This document shows, piece after piece, positions 44,001-51,411 of a stretch of 51,514 nt of DNA (positions are counted from its first letter, which is position 1; each line of letters begins with the position of its first letter). The DNA is from an uncultured Bacteroidales bacterium (GTDB lineage: Bacteria; Bacteroidota; Bacteroidia; Bacteroidales; UBA932): NCBI GenBank assembly GCA_900318015.1, contig ONJB01000020.1:1-51514 (forward strand), in the 5' to 3' direction. The notes under the pieces are model-generated. The model saw only the letters and a program-made list of their open reading frames with translations. It was not told where the DNA came from and did no database searches. The translations under genes were made by a program, and so were the position numbers.

Positions 44001-44365
44001 ACCGGGTGTGGTCCTACGAGAATCCGGACACCTATTTCCCGCGTCCGCGCGCCTACTCGTCCACGGGCGGCGAGCTTTCCAAGGTGAACAGCCGCTACCT
44101 GCAGAACATCCGCTACCTGCGCTTCAAGAACCTCACCGTGGGCTACACCCTGCCCACGAAGCTTACCCGCAAGATCGCCCTGGAGAAGGTGCGCGTCTAC
44201 TTCTCCGGCGAGAACCTCTGCTACTGGTCCCCGCTCGCGAAGTACACCAAGTACCTCGATCCGGAATCCGCTTTCCGCCGCGACTCGGGCAGTTCCGCCG
44301 CCCAGGACCACATGAGCTATCCTTGGCAGCGAACCCTCATGTTCGGTCTCGACATCACTTTCTAA
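41078..44365 (+). CDS. SusC-type TonB-dependent outer-membrane transporter (second locus)
   Basis: A 1095-residue SusC homolog. The signal peptide ends near AAWAQ24. A carboxypeptidase-D-like domain (RVVSGTVLDTGQQPLVGAAV) is followed by the TonB box DETVVVGYGVQKK near residue 108. Plug motifs include GLNISTSSGNPGSSGSLNIRG and ISVIKDASAAAIYGARAAYG. The barrel ends with QRTLMFGLDITF, a terminal Phe. It is distinct in sequence from the SusC at 21.6 kb. It starts 24 bases after the phosphoesterase gene and is followed at once by susD. Confidence 0.95.
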   Translation: MRRIRHIAATLLLALGAFTAAWAQTRVVSGTVLDTGQQPLVGAAVLVAGTTTGDVTAPDGTFSLRIPSDEVTLEVSCLGYVTQTVRVPSGQRTVNVTLEEDTMLLDETVVVGYGVQKKVNLTGAVTAVDTKDLEDRTTHNLTDMLQGAVPGLNISTSSGNPGSSGSLNIRGVTSINASDPLVLVDGVEADMSRVNANDVASISVIKDASAAAIYGARAAYGVILITTKTGSDKGGKATVRYSGRLGWEEPTVSTDFETRGYWSVYTVDKFWATDAGKNYTTYTEHDMAELLARVNDVTENPERPWVVEEIRNGRKQWVYYCNTDWYHELYNDRHPVQQHSVSITGGNKDVKYFLSGAYDRQSGIIKLNPDMFQKYNLRAKIDARLNKVMRLSNNTSFFSSSYDYPGGSSVQDSFAYASRHALASFPLKNPDGSWLYANPLISGNYNVANGRHLVFGENKHRNQQLRTDFSNTTELKITPTRHFTLTANYTYRIYQNRNQYRSAHFQFRRYPDADYEYYTTGAGEDALQETISTSQRHSANVFGTYDNTFAEKHHLTVTGGLNMEDWSNKSVGALGKNLLSETLNDLNLVGPDETGNVITEVSGGQNTYAIMGFFGRINYDFKERYLFEVSGRYDGTSRFKKGHQWGFFPSASVGWRISEEPFVKDNARWLDNLKLRFSYGNLGNQNLGGNYYAYLRQISVNDFAGYSFGEGTTMGKYSTLGGPVDANLTWETAEQYNLGLDFAAFKNRLTFTAEVYRRNTLNMLTAGPDLPAVFGAGTPRTNAADLKTEGYELSLGWRNQVSFLGHPLGYSIRGSLSDFRSIITRFNNPTKSLAMSYYEGMRIGEIWGFEVDGLFKTDEEAKQYTSEVLDCGYINGRMTGGFLAGDLRFVDLDGDKVLGIGSNTVAEPGDRKILGNSLPSLQYGFTLSADWMGFDFSAFFQGTGNHYWYPAGMNYMFWGPYSYPYVSFLQRDFIDRVWSYENPDTYFPRPRAYSSTGGELSKVNSRYLQNIRYLRFKNLTVGYTLPTKLTRKIALEKVRVYFSGENLCYWSPLAKYTKYLDPESAFRRDSGSSAAQDHMSYPWQRTLMFGLDITF

Positions 44366-44383
44366 CGTATGGAGGATAAGACC

Positions 44384-46192
44384 ATGAAACGCATCATCAT
44401 ACCTGCCCTCGCCCTCCTTCTCGGCCTGACTTCCTGCAACTGGCTGGAACGCAATCCCAAGGCGACCCTCGCCCCCGAGAACTATTTCCGCGACGAGACG
44501 GACCTGCAGCTGTTCTCCAATAGCTTCTACAACAACCTCCTGCCCAAGGAGCCGTTCGACGAGCAGAGCGACCACTACGTATACCTGAATCTTTCCGCGG
44601 TCCTGCGCGGCGGCACCAACCGCACCGTGCCGAACACGGGTGGCGGCTGGGGCTCCGGCACCGGCGCCTGGGGAGACCTCCGGAAGATGAACACCCTGCT
44701 CGAATACATCGACAAGTGCGAAGACAAGGACGCGGTCGTGAAATACACGGCCCTGACCCGCTTCTTCCGCGCATACTTCTATTTCAACATGGTCAAGCGC
44801 TTCGGCGATGTGCCGTGGATCGAGGCCCAGCTGGAAACCGACAGCGAAGAGCTCTACAAGCCGCGCGACAGCCGTGAGGTCATCATGGGACACATGATCG
44901 AGGATGTCGATTACGCTATCCAGAACCTTCCGGAAGCCGTGAGCCCGTACCGGGTGAACCGCTGGAGCGCCCTTGCGCTGAAGGCCCGTTTCTGCCTGTT
45001 CGAGGGAACCTTCCGGAAGTACCACGATCCGGCGAAGCACGCCTACATGTATGTGGAGCCGCTTCCTACCGGCGCGCATGACGCGAACTACTACCTGGAT
45101 CTCGCCGCCCAGGCTGCGCGGGAAATCATCGACAACGGCCCGTACAAGCTGGCGTCGGACTACCGCCTCCTGTTCGCCGAACCCGATGCGGACCGGGGCG
45201 AGTACATCCTTGCCATCCGGAACGACCAGAGTCTCACCATCTTCAACAACAGCACCGCCTTCGCGACCATGCCCACCCAGGGCTGCCCGGGCCTGACCCG
45301 GAAGTTCGTCGCCTCCTTCCTGATGGCCGACGGCTCCCGCTTTACCGACCAGCCGGGCTGGGAGACGATGCAGTTCAAGGACGAGATGGTGGGCAGGGAC
45401 CCGCGTCTGGCCGCCATCACCGTCACTCCGGGTTACATCCGGCTGGGTGATACGGAAGTCTCCGCGCCCGACCTGGGTTCCAGCGTCACCGGCTACCAGC
45501 TCGTGAAGTTCGTCATGGACAGCACGCTGCCGGGCGTCGGCCGTGTGGACATGTCCTTCAACGACATGCCGGTCTTCCGGCTGGGCGAAGTCTACCTGAA
45601 CTACGCCGAAGCGAAGGCTGAACTCGGCACCCTCACGCAGGACGACCTGGATATCACCGTGAACAAACTCCGCGACCGCGTGGGCATGCAGGCCCATCTG
45701 GACCTTGCCGCCGCGAATGCCGATCCGGATCCCTTCCTCCTCTCCGAGGAATACGGTTATCGCAACGTCACCGGTCCCAACCAGGGCGTGATCCTGGAGA
45801 TCCGCCGCGAGCGCGGGGTGGAGCTGGCCGACGAAGGATTCCGCCTGGCCGACCTCATCCGCTGGCGTGAAGGCAAGTGCCTGGAGCAGCCGCTCGTGGG
45901 CATGTACTTCCCGGGCGCGGGCCAGTATGACCTGACCGGCGACGGAAAACCGGACCTGTGCCTGTGGTCCGGCATCGATCCCAAGCACAAGGACATGGTG
46001 GACAAGGAGATCGGCACCGATACGGGCGTCATCCTCTCCGGCGGCGACAAGGGCTGCCTGGACCACCACCAGAACGTCGCCCACGTGTTCGACGAGAACC
46101 GCGACTACTACTATCCGATTCCGACCAAGGAGCGCCAGCTGAATCCCCAGCTCAAGCAGAACCCGGGTTGGAACGACGGTCTGTCCTTTTAA
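44384..46192 (+). CDS. SusD/RagB-type outer-membrane lipoprotein (second locus)
   Basis: A 602-residue SusD homolog from the chosen start, with lipoprotein signal MKRIIIPALALLLGLTSC (lipidated Cys18). Family features are NYFRDETDLQLFSNSFY near the N-terminus, ALTRFFRAYFYFNMVKRFGD, NRWSALALKARFCLFEGTFR, and the C-terminal ILEIRRERGVELADEGFRLADLIRW. An upstream in-frame ATG at 44369 would add MEDKT before the signal. The downstream start is preferred because the signal begins there and a GGAGG lies 8 bases before it. It should pair with the SusC encoded 18 bases upstream to take up the glycan of this locus. Confidence 0.93.
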   Translation: MKRIIIPALALLLGLTSCNWLERNPKATLAPENYFRDETDLQLFSNSFYNNLLPKEPFDEQSDHYVYLNLSAVLRGGTNRTVPNTGGGWGSGTGAWGDLRKMNTLLEYIDKCEDKDAVVKYTALTRFFRAYFYFNMVKRFGDVPWIEAQLETDSEELYKPRDSREVIMGHMIEDVDYAIQNLPEAVSPYRVNRWSALALKARFCLFEGTFRKYHDPAKHAYMYVEPLPTGAHDANYYLDLAAQAAREIIDNGPYKLASDYRLLFAEPDADRGEYILAIRNDQSLTIFNNSTAFATMPTQGCPGLTRKFVASFLMADGSRFTDQPGWETMQFKDEMVGRDPRLAAITVTPGYIRLGDTEVSAPDLGSSVTGYQLVKFVMDSTLPGVGRVDMSFNDMPVFRLGEVYLNYAEAKAELGTLTQDDLDITVNKLRDRVGMQAHLDLAAANADPDPFLLSEEYGYRNVTGPNQGVILEIRRERGVELADEGFRLADLIRWREGKCLEQPLVGMYFPGAGQYDLTGDGKPDLCLWSGIDPKHKDMVDKEIGTDTGVILSGGDKGCLDHHQNVAHVFDENRDYYYPIPTKERQLNPQLKQNPGWNDGLSF

Positions 46193-46211
46193 CCGCTAAA
46201 TGAGTATGACT

Positions 46212-49200
46212 ATGAAACAGTTACGATATCTGATAGCGGCCTTCGCGGCCCTCGCGACCTTCGCCGGCTGCCGGCCGGAGGAGAAGGACGTGGAAGCCCG
46301 GGCCGTCGCGACCAGCGAGAACCTGCTCGTCTTCGAGGCGCAGGGCGCCGCGGCGCAGACCGTCAAGGTCTATGCGGACGGCACCTGGGCCGTGGACACG
46401 CCCAACGAGTGGATCCACGTGACCCCGATGACGGGCAAGGGGATGGGCGAGGTTTCCATCACCGTGTCCGACAACGTGGCCGGCGGCGTCGTGGATACGC
46501 CCCGGGCCGGTTCCATCCTGATCCAGGGCGGTAACGTGGAACGTCGCGGCAGCATCACCATCCAGCAGAAAGGCGATACCTACAAGGGGGTCCAGGAACT
46601 GACCGTCAAGGAAGTCACCGTCCTGGACGACGATGCCGTGGCGAAGATTCCGGCCGCGCAGGTGGCCGCCGTCACCAAGGGCGGCTTCGTCCTCACGCAG
46701 GACGGCGAGAACCTGTACGTCCAGGGCGCCCGCGAAGTGAAAGTGGGGGACAACGTCTCCCTGAACGGCTCCAAGACCACCTTCAACAAGTGCCCGTCCT
46801 TCATCGTGGACGAACTCACCGTCACCTCCTCCGGGACCATGACCTATCCCGAGGCGCCCGACATCACGGAACAGATCGCTTCCTTCAAGGGCGGCACCAT
46901 CCCGTATGTCACGCTCCGGGGGTCGATGGTGAACGGTGCCCTGAAGGTGGGCCCCGCCTCCGTCGTGGTGGTGGATCCGGTCGATGACCTGGGCCTGGCC
47001 GCCGTCGACCTGCACAAGGTCGTCCTCACCGGCTATGCCGTGGGCATCAACGGCGGTACGGGCTACCTCGTAGCCACTACCGTCAAGGATGAAGGCGAGG
47101 ACGAGACGCTCGTGCCGTACCCGCTGAAGTGGGCCATCGGCAAGGACCTGAACTACTCCAACGCCACCTTCAACAACGACCACCCGCGCATCGACCCGGT
47201 CCAGGGCATCGGCTACATCGAGTATGTCCCGTACGACCTGGCGACGACCGATCCCAGCGGCAACTACAAGCTGGACGTGAGCGGCAACAATCCGCGTGTC
47301 ACCGGCCCTTGGGTGAACGACTACTGGCTGTTCTACGGAAACGGCGCCATCCTGGCCGGTACGGAGGTGCAGATCGCCTTCGAGATGCGTTCCTCCGCCT
47401 GGGGCATGAAGTTCTGGCTCCTGGAGTACCTGGACGGTGACGAATGGTATGCGGCGGGTACGCCGCAGACTTCCACCGAGCCCGGTTACGAGGTGCAGTA
47501 CACGGCCGCGACCAATCCCGACGGCGCCACCAACGTGCCCGTCATGGAAACCATCCGCTTCCGCCGCAACAACGAGCACCTGCAGATCCGCCTGCGTTGT
47601 TCCGCCCTCTGGCGTGGCGGCGGCGGCACGACGGCCTCCCGTTCCACGGCCTCTTCCCGTCTGTCCATCACGAACGTGGACGACGACACCTACCGCCCGT
47701 CCGTCATCATCCTGAAGGAGGGCAACGGCGTGGAGAAGGATCCGGTCTATGCCGACATCCAGGTGGATCCCGACCTGCTGACCTTCAACGGCACGCCCGG
47801 CGCTCCGAAGGAGCTGAAGGTCACGTCCGACTATGACTGGACCATCTCCACGGCCTACGACTGGCTCCACCTCGACGTGGAAAGCGGCGTTGCCGGCGAG
47901 GAGACGACAGTCACCGTCACTTGTGACGAGAGCGAGCTCGCCGAACTCCGCGAGGGCACCATCCGCATTGTCTCCGAGGACAGCGAGAAGGTCGTCCACG
48001 TGGTCCAGAGCGCGGCCGGCCAGATGCTGGATCCGTTCATCAGCGTGACCACGGGCAACCTCCTGGAGGTGGATGCTGAGGAAGGTACCTCCGCCATCCG
48101 GGTCCAGTACAATACGGAGTACGAGTATGCCGTCGATGCCGACTGGCTTACCCTGGCCCCGGCCGGGACCCGCGCCCTGGTCGAGTGGGATGAATACGTT
48201 CTCACACGTACGGCCAATGAGAGCGAAGCTCCGCGCACGGGCACCATCCGCTTCTACAACGAGGCGAAGAAGCTCGAAGCTGTCGTCACCGTGGTACAGG
48301 AAGGCAAGGAGGTCATCTTCGACAACAACCTGATCCAGTGGGGCTTCGACGCCTCCCTGATGGATGCCTACAAGGATTCCTTCGAGAAGGAGAACAACTT
48401 CAAGGCGAACATCGCCGGCGTGGGCTCCCTGTCCTGGCACGACCTGCCGGAGAATGTCGCGCTGGATGCGGGCGGCAAGAAGAGCCATGTGATCGGTGGC
48501 ACCGGCCAGCCTTACATCACGGGCGCCTGGCCGGGCGACTATTGGGAGTTCACCGTGCCGCTGAAGAACGTCGCGGCGGGGAATGTCGTGACCTTCACGG
48601 CCCTCCACCGGATCTCGGGTACCGGCCAGAAGTACTGGCGGATGGACTGGTCCATCGACGGGACCACCTGGACGCCGGTGAAGCCGCTGGAGACCGAGAC
48701 GGAAACCGGAACGAACGCCCAGTACACGCACATCGCCCCGAGCAGTGACGTCGAGATTTCCGAATCCTTCAAACTGCCGGTGGCTGTCGCTGACGGCACG
48801 CTCCAAATCCGTTTCACTTGCGTGGCCAACTGGCAGGGCAACGGCAAGGGCGCCCTCGCGGCCCCGAACGGCGGTACCCACCGCTGGTCCGGCGCCGCCG
48901 ACAATGGTCCGAAGATCACCATCTCCGAACCGCAGGTGACGCAGTACTTCGCCGACGACTTCGAGTGGCTGGAACCCTGGGCGGCCTACACCATCGACGA
49001 TGTGGCCAACAACAGCGTGGGCACGTCCCCGAACCTGTTTACGAAGGCCGAGGTGGCCGATGCCCTGGTCGAATTCCAGAAGCGGGGGTACGGCTATGTC
49101 TGGGGCTGGAAGGATCAGGACTGGTCCGACGGCCTGCCGGACAACGGAAACAAGCAGACGCTGTACCTGATGCACAATTACCTCAAGTTCGGCAAGACGT

Positions 49201-49571
49201 CCTACAATTCGGGCATCATCCTGCCCGCGCTTTCCGGCATCGCCGGGACGGCCGATGTGGACCTCACCTTCGACTGGTGCTGGTGCATGACGGGCGCATC
49301 CAAGCCCGATGTCATGACGCTGACAGTTACCGTGACGGGTGGCGGCCGCCTGGCCGATACCGGCACGGAAGTGAGCGGCAACATCGAATCGGCCCAGCCG
49401 ACGGAAGGGGACCTGACCAAGCTCGAGTGGCAGCACGCTACGGTGCGCATCCTGGGAGCGACGCCCTCCACCCGCATCACGATCCGTCCGACGAACGCTG
49501 ACCCGTCCGTCACTTCCACCCGCAAGCAGAACCGCTGGTACCTGGACAACATCCGCGTCGTCGGGGAGTAG
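46212..49571 (+). CDS. Large surface lipoprotein with three BACON domains and repeated jelly-roll domains
   Basis: A 1119-residue lipoprotein in the SusE/F position. The signal MKQLRYLIAAFAALATFAGC puts the lipidated Cys at residue 20. BACON domains lie at about 32-125 (ENLLVFEAQGAAAQTVKVYA), 512-600 (WTISTAYDWLHLD) and 605-695. Residues about 126-300 look OB-fold-like, of the DUF5689 kind. Two related beta-sandwich segments follow the first and third BACON domains: GPWVNDYWLFYGNG near 370 and GAWPGDYWEFTVPLKN near 775. A third, C-terminal segment (from YFADDFEWLEPW) completes the protein. BACON proteins mostly hold binding modules away from the membrane, so glycan capture is the likely role, but no catalytic residues are recognised. 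Earlier in-frame ATGs at 46200 and 46206 are possible starts. Confidence 0.8.
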   Translation: MKQLRYLIAAFAALATFAGCRPEEKDVEARAVATSENLLVFEAQGAAAQTVKVYADGTWAVDTPNEWIHVTPMTGKGMGEVSITVSDNVAGGVVDTPRAGSILIQGGNVERRGSITIQQKGDTYKGVQELTVKEVTVLDDDAVAKIPAAQVAAVTKGGFVLTQDGENLYVQGAREVKVGDNVSLNGSKTTFNKCPSFIVDELTVTSSGTMTYPEAPDITEQIASFKGGTIPYVTLRGSMVNGALKVGPASVVVVDPVDDLGLAAVDLHKVVLTGYAVGINGGTGYLVATTVKDEGEDETLVPYPLKWAIGKDLNYSNATFNNDHPRIDPVQGIGYIEYVPYDLATTDPSGNYKLDVSGNNPRVTGPWVNDYWLFYGNGAILAGTEVQIAFEMRSSAWGMKFWLLEYLDGDEWYAAGTPQTSTEPGYEVQYTAATNPDGATNVPVMETIRFRRNNEHLQIRLRCSALWRGGGGTTASRSTASSRLSITNVDDDTYRPSVIILKEGNGVEKDPVYADIQVDPDLLTFNGTPGAPKELKVTSDYDWTISTAYDWLHLDVESGVAGEETTVTVTCDESELAELREGTIRIVSEDSEKVVHVVQSAAGQMLDPFISVTTGNLLEVDAEEGTSAIRVQYNTEYEYAVDADWLTLAPAGTRALVEWDEYVLTRTANESEAPRTGTIRFYNEAKKLEAVVTVVQEGKEVIFDNNLIQWGFDASLMDAYKDSFEKENNFKANIAGVGSLSWHDLPENVALDAGGKKSHVIGGTGQPYITGAWPGDYWEFTVPLKNVAAGNVVTFTALHRISGTGQKYWRMDWSIDGTTWTPVKPLETETETGTNAQYTHIAPSSDVEISESFKLPVAVADGTLQIRFTCVANWQGNGKGALAAPNGGTHRWSGAADNGPKITISEPQVTQYFADDFEWLEPWAAYTIDDVANNSVGTSPNLFTKAEVADALVEFQKRGYGYVWGWKDQDWSDGLPDNGNKQTLYLMHNYLKFGKTSYNSGIILPALSGIAGTADVDLTFDWCWCMTGASKPDVMTLTVTVTGGGRLADTGTEVSGNIESAQPTEGDLTKLEWQHATVRILGATPSTRITIRPTNADPSVTSTRKQNRWYLDNIRVVGE

Positions 49572-49578
49572 CATCCGC

Positions 49579-49605
49579 GTCATTCCCGGCTTGACCGGGA
49601 ATCTG
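49579..49605. repeat. Dispersed-repeat-like palindrome
   Basis: ATTCCCGG (49582-49589), CTTGA, CCGGGAAT (49595-49602) within the familiar cgtcattcccggcttgaccg type of bacterial interspersed repeat. It begins about 10 bases after the BACON gene stop and may double as a weak terminator, but no T-run follows immediately. Confidence 0.5.
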
Positions 49606-49614
49606 CACTGACTT

Positions 49615-49654
49615 TTTGTCCCTTCGCCCGATTTTTGCAGGACGAAGGGACAAA
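49615..49654. repeat. Inverted repeat with 12-bp perfect arms before the DUF1232 gene
   Basis: tttgtcccttcg (49615-49626) and cgaagggacaaa (49643-49654), separated by 16 bases. It ends 12 bases before the ATG of the next gene, so it would form in the mRNA leader or act as an operator. Function unknown. Confidence 0.6.
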
Positions 49655-49666
49655 TGGTTTTTGGGT

Positions 49667-50086
49667 ATGGACGAAAAGGAATTCAACAAGGAGTGGAAAG
49701 ACGGGGAGATCGTCAAGTACGCGAAGAATTATGACGAGAACGCTTTCTGGGAGAAACTGAAGAAGTTCGGCCGGAAGGCGGGAATCAAGGTGTGCTATGC
49801 CGCCTTATTGCTCTACTATGTCCTGAAGAGTCCGCTTACTTCCGGGAAGGACCGGGCGAAGATCATCGGCGCCCTGGGCTATTTCCTCCTGCCCATCGAC
49901 ATCATTCCGGACTTCATCCCGATCGCCGGCTACACGGACGACCTGGCCGCCCTCACCTGGGGTGTCTATTGCGTCATCAAGAGCATCACCCCCGAAGTGA
50001 AGGCCAACGCCGCCGCGAAGCTCCACGAGTGGTTCGGCGACTTCGACGAGCATCTGCTCGACCTTTTCTTCGAGAAGCACGACTAG
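49667..50086 (+). CDS. DUF1232 (YkvA-like) small membrane protein
   Basis: A 139-residue protein with a charged N-terminus. A hydrophobic segment lies at about 44-56 (VCYAALLLYYVLK). The DUF1232 hallmark GYFLLPIDIIPDFIPIAGYTDDLAAL is recognisable at about 70-95. A second possible membrane segment lies within that motif. The function of the family is unknown. The gene follows a repeat-like palindrome and an inverted repeat, and its stop overlaps the convergent radical SAM gene by 4 bases. The start ATG before DEKEFNKEW was chosen over an upstream in-frame ATG that would fall inside the inverted repeat. Confidence 0.85.
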   Translation: MDEKEFNKEWKDGEIVKYAKNYDENAFWEKLKKFGRKAGIKVCYAALLLYYVLKSPLTSGKDRAKIIGALGYFLLPIDIIPDFIPIAGYTDDLAALTWGVYCVIKSITPEVKANAAAKLHEWFGDFDEHLLDLFFEKHD

Positions 50087-51321
50087 CGCAAGCGCGCCCA
50101 GGGCATGACATACGCCGGAGGGAGTTCCTGCTGCAGGAGCTCCCTCATTTTTTCCATGTAGGGAGCCGTGTGCTCATAGAACCGGAAATAGCCCTCGCAG
50201 AGTGCGCTGAGCCCGGTTTCACCGGCCTCTGTGCGGTTGAAGCGGTGCTTCGGACATTCGCCGTTGCACAGGTGCAGGTACTTGCAGCGGAAGCATTTCG
50301 CCGGCAGGGAATTGCGCTTGTCAATGCCGAACTTCACCTGCCGGGGCGATTCCATCATCGACCGGATGGGCGTTTCGGCGATGTTCCCGAGCCGGTACTG
50401 CGGATAGACGAAATGGTCGCAGGGGTAGAGGTCCCCATTGTGTTCGATGACGGCGTTCCCGCCGCAGGTGCGGTCGTAGGCGCAGGTGCCGGGCATCACG
50501 CCGCACCAGTTAGCCAGGGTAGCGTCGAACAGGCCTACGAAGGTCCGTCCCACGTCGTTCCGCACCCAGTAGTCGAAGATGTCGCACATGAACTGGCCGA
50601 AGCCCAGGGAGGAAACCGACCAGGGGGCGAGGCGCGCGCCTTCGGTAGCAGGGGAGACGATCCGGCGCTGCTTCACATGCTCCACCACCGGCATGAACTG
50701 CATATATCGGCTGCCGAGCGACTGCAGGAAGCGGTACACTTCCAGCCCGCGGCCTTCGGAAACCTTGTTGACCGTGGACATGGTATTGAATTCGACCCCA
50801 TAGGCCCGCAGGAGCTGGATGCCATGAAGGACCTTGTCGAAAGTGCCCGTGCCCCCCTTGTCCTTCCGGTACTTGTCGTGGATGTCGCGGGGACCGTCGA
50901 TGGAAATGCCCACGAGGAAATGGTTTTCCCGGAGGAAATCGGCCCATTCGGGGCTGAGGAGGGTGCCGTTCGTCTGCAGGGTGTTGAAGACCGTCTTCCC
51001 GTCGGCATACTTCCTTTCCAGGTCCATGGCCTTGCGGTAGAAATCCAGTCCCAGCACCAGCGGTTCGCCGCCATGCCAGTTGAACGTGACTTCCGGGACG
51101 TCATTGGCCGCAATATACTCGCGGATCACGGTCTCCAGCATCTCCTCGCTCATCCGGGGCTCCTTGCCGCCGTAGATGTCGGCCTTGTCCAGATAGTAGC
51201 AGTACGCGCACCCCAGGTTGCACAGCGACCCCGCCGGCTTGAGCATGATATTGAACGCCGCCGGCCCGGTAATCCGGACCGCGTCCTCCAGCAGCAGCTG
51301 GTTCTGGAAAGGATGCGCCAT
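50083..51321 (-). CDS. anSME-like radical SAM enzyme with SPASM domain
   Basis: A 412-residue radical SAM protein. The 4Fe-4S motif is CNLGCAYCYYL (C-x3-C-x2-C, near residues 34-41). GGEPL follows, then SIDGPRDIHDKYR as in sulfatase-maturing enzymes. A cysteine-rich SPASM end has CGGNAVIEHNGDLYPCDHFV and CFRCKYLHLCNGECPKHRF, giving auxiliary cluster ligands. Anaerobic sulfatase maturases oxidise a Cys or Ser of a sulfatase to formylglycine. No sulfatase is encoded in this window, so clients would be elsewhere. The start ATG-AHPFQNQLL was chosen because the -7 box lies only 4 bases upstream of it. A related peptide-modifying radical SAM enzyme is the alternative. Confidence 0.87.
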   Translation of the reverse strand: MAHPFQNQLLLEDAVRITGPAAFNIMLKPAGSLCNLGCAYCYYLDKADIYGGKEPRMSEEMLETVIREYIAANDVPEVTFNWHGGEPLVLGLDFYRKAMDLERKYADGKTVFNTLQTNGTLLSPEWADFLRENHFLVGISIDGPRDIHDKYRKDKGGTGTFDKVLHGIQLLRAYGVEFNTMSTVNKVSEGRGLEVYRFLQSLGSRYMQFMPVVEHVKQRRIVSPATEGARLAPWSVSSLGFGQFMCDIFDYWVRNDVGRTFVGLFDATLANWCGVMPGTCAYDRTCGGNAVIEHNGDLYPCDHFVYPQYRLGNIAETPIRSMMESPRQVKFGIDKRNSLPAKCFRCKYLHLCNGECPKHRFNRTEAGETGLSALCEGYFRFYEHTAPYMEKMRELLQQELPPAYVMPWARLR

Positions 51322-51325
51322 GGGA

Positions 51326-51333
51326 CAAAGATA
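51326..51333 (-). promoter_or_regulatory. -7 element of the radical SAM gene, almost touching the ATG
   Basis: TATCTTTG on the minus strand ends 4 bases before the ATG, so transcription should begin at or within the start codon and give a leaderless mRNA. Confidence 0.55.
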
Positions 51334-51356
51334 CGAAAAGATTCGCCGATACAACG

Positions 51357-51388
51357 AAGAAGTCCCGTTCTCTCGAGCGGGACTTCTT
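51357..51388 (-). terminator. rpmE terminator
   Basis: An 11-bp perfect stem, aagaagtcccg (51357-51367) against cgggacttctt (51378-51388), with a 10-base loop. It lies 23 bases beyond the rpmE stop. Confidence 0.7.
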
Positions 51389-51411
51389 GTAACCTGTTGA
51401 TCCGGAAGAAC

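Noticed and set aside
44369-44383. Five-codon N-terminal extension of the second SusD
   Set aside because: It would put charged residues MEDKT before a complete lipoprotein signal; the ATG at 44384 gives a normal signal.
38993-46084. Open frame upstream of the GH38 gene, continuous with it for about 7 kb on the minus strand
   Set aside because: It lies antisense to susD, susC and the phosphoesterase gene, which are clear family members. The translation is low-complexity Arg/Val/Glu/His-rich sequence. High GC content and codon bias keep the antisense frame open.
46221-49583. A 1120-codon frame antisense to the BACON lipoprotein gene
   Set aside because: No signal peptide or domain is recognisable, and the composition is typical of a shadow. 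The sense strand has a lipobox and BACON domains.
49579-49605. CRISPR-like palindromic repeat
   Set aside because: Single copy with no spacers and no cas genes; it fits a dispersed repeat.
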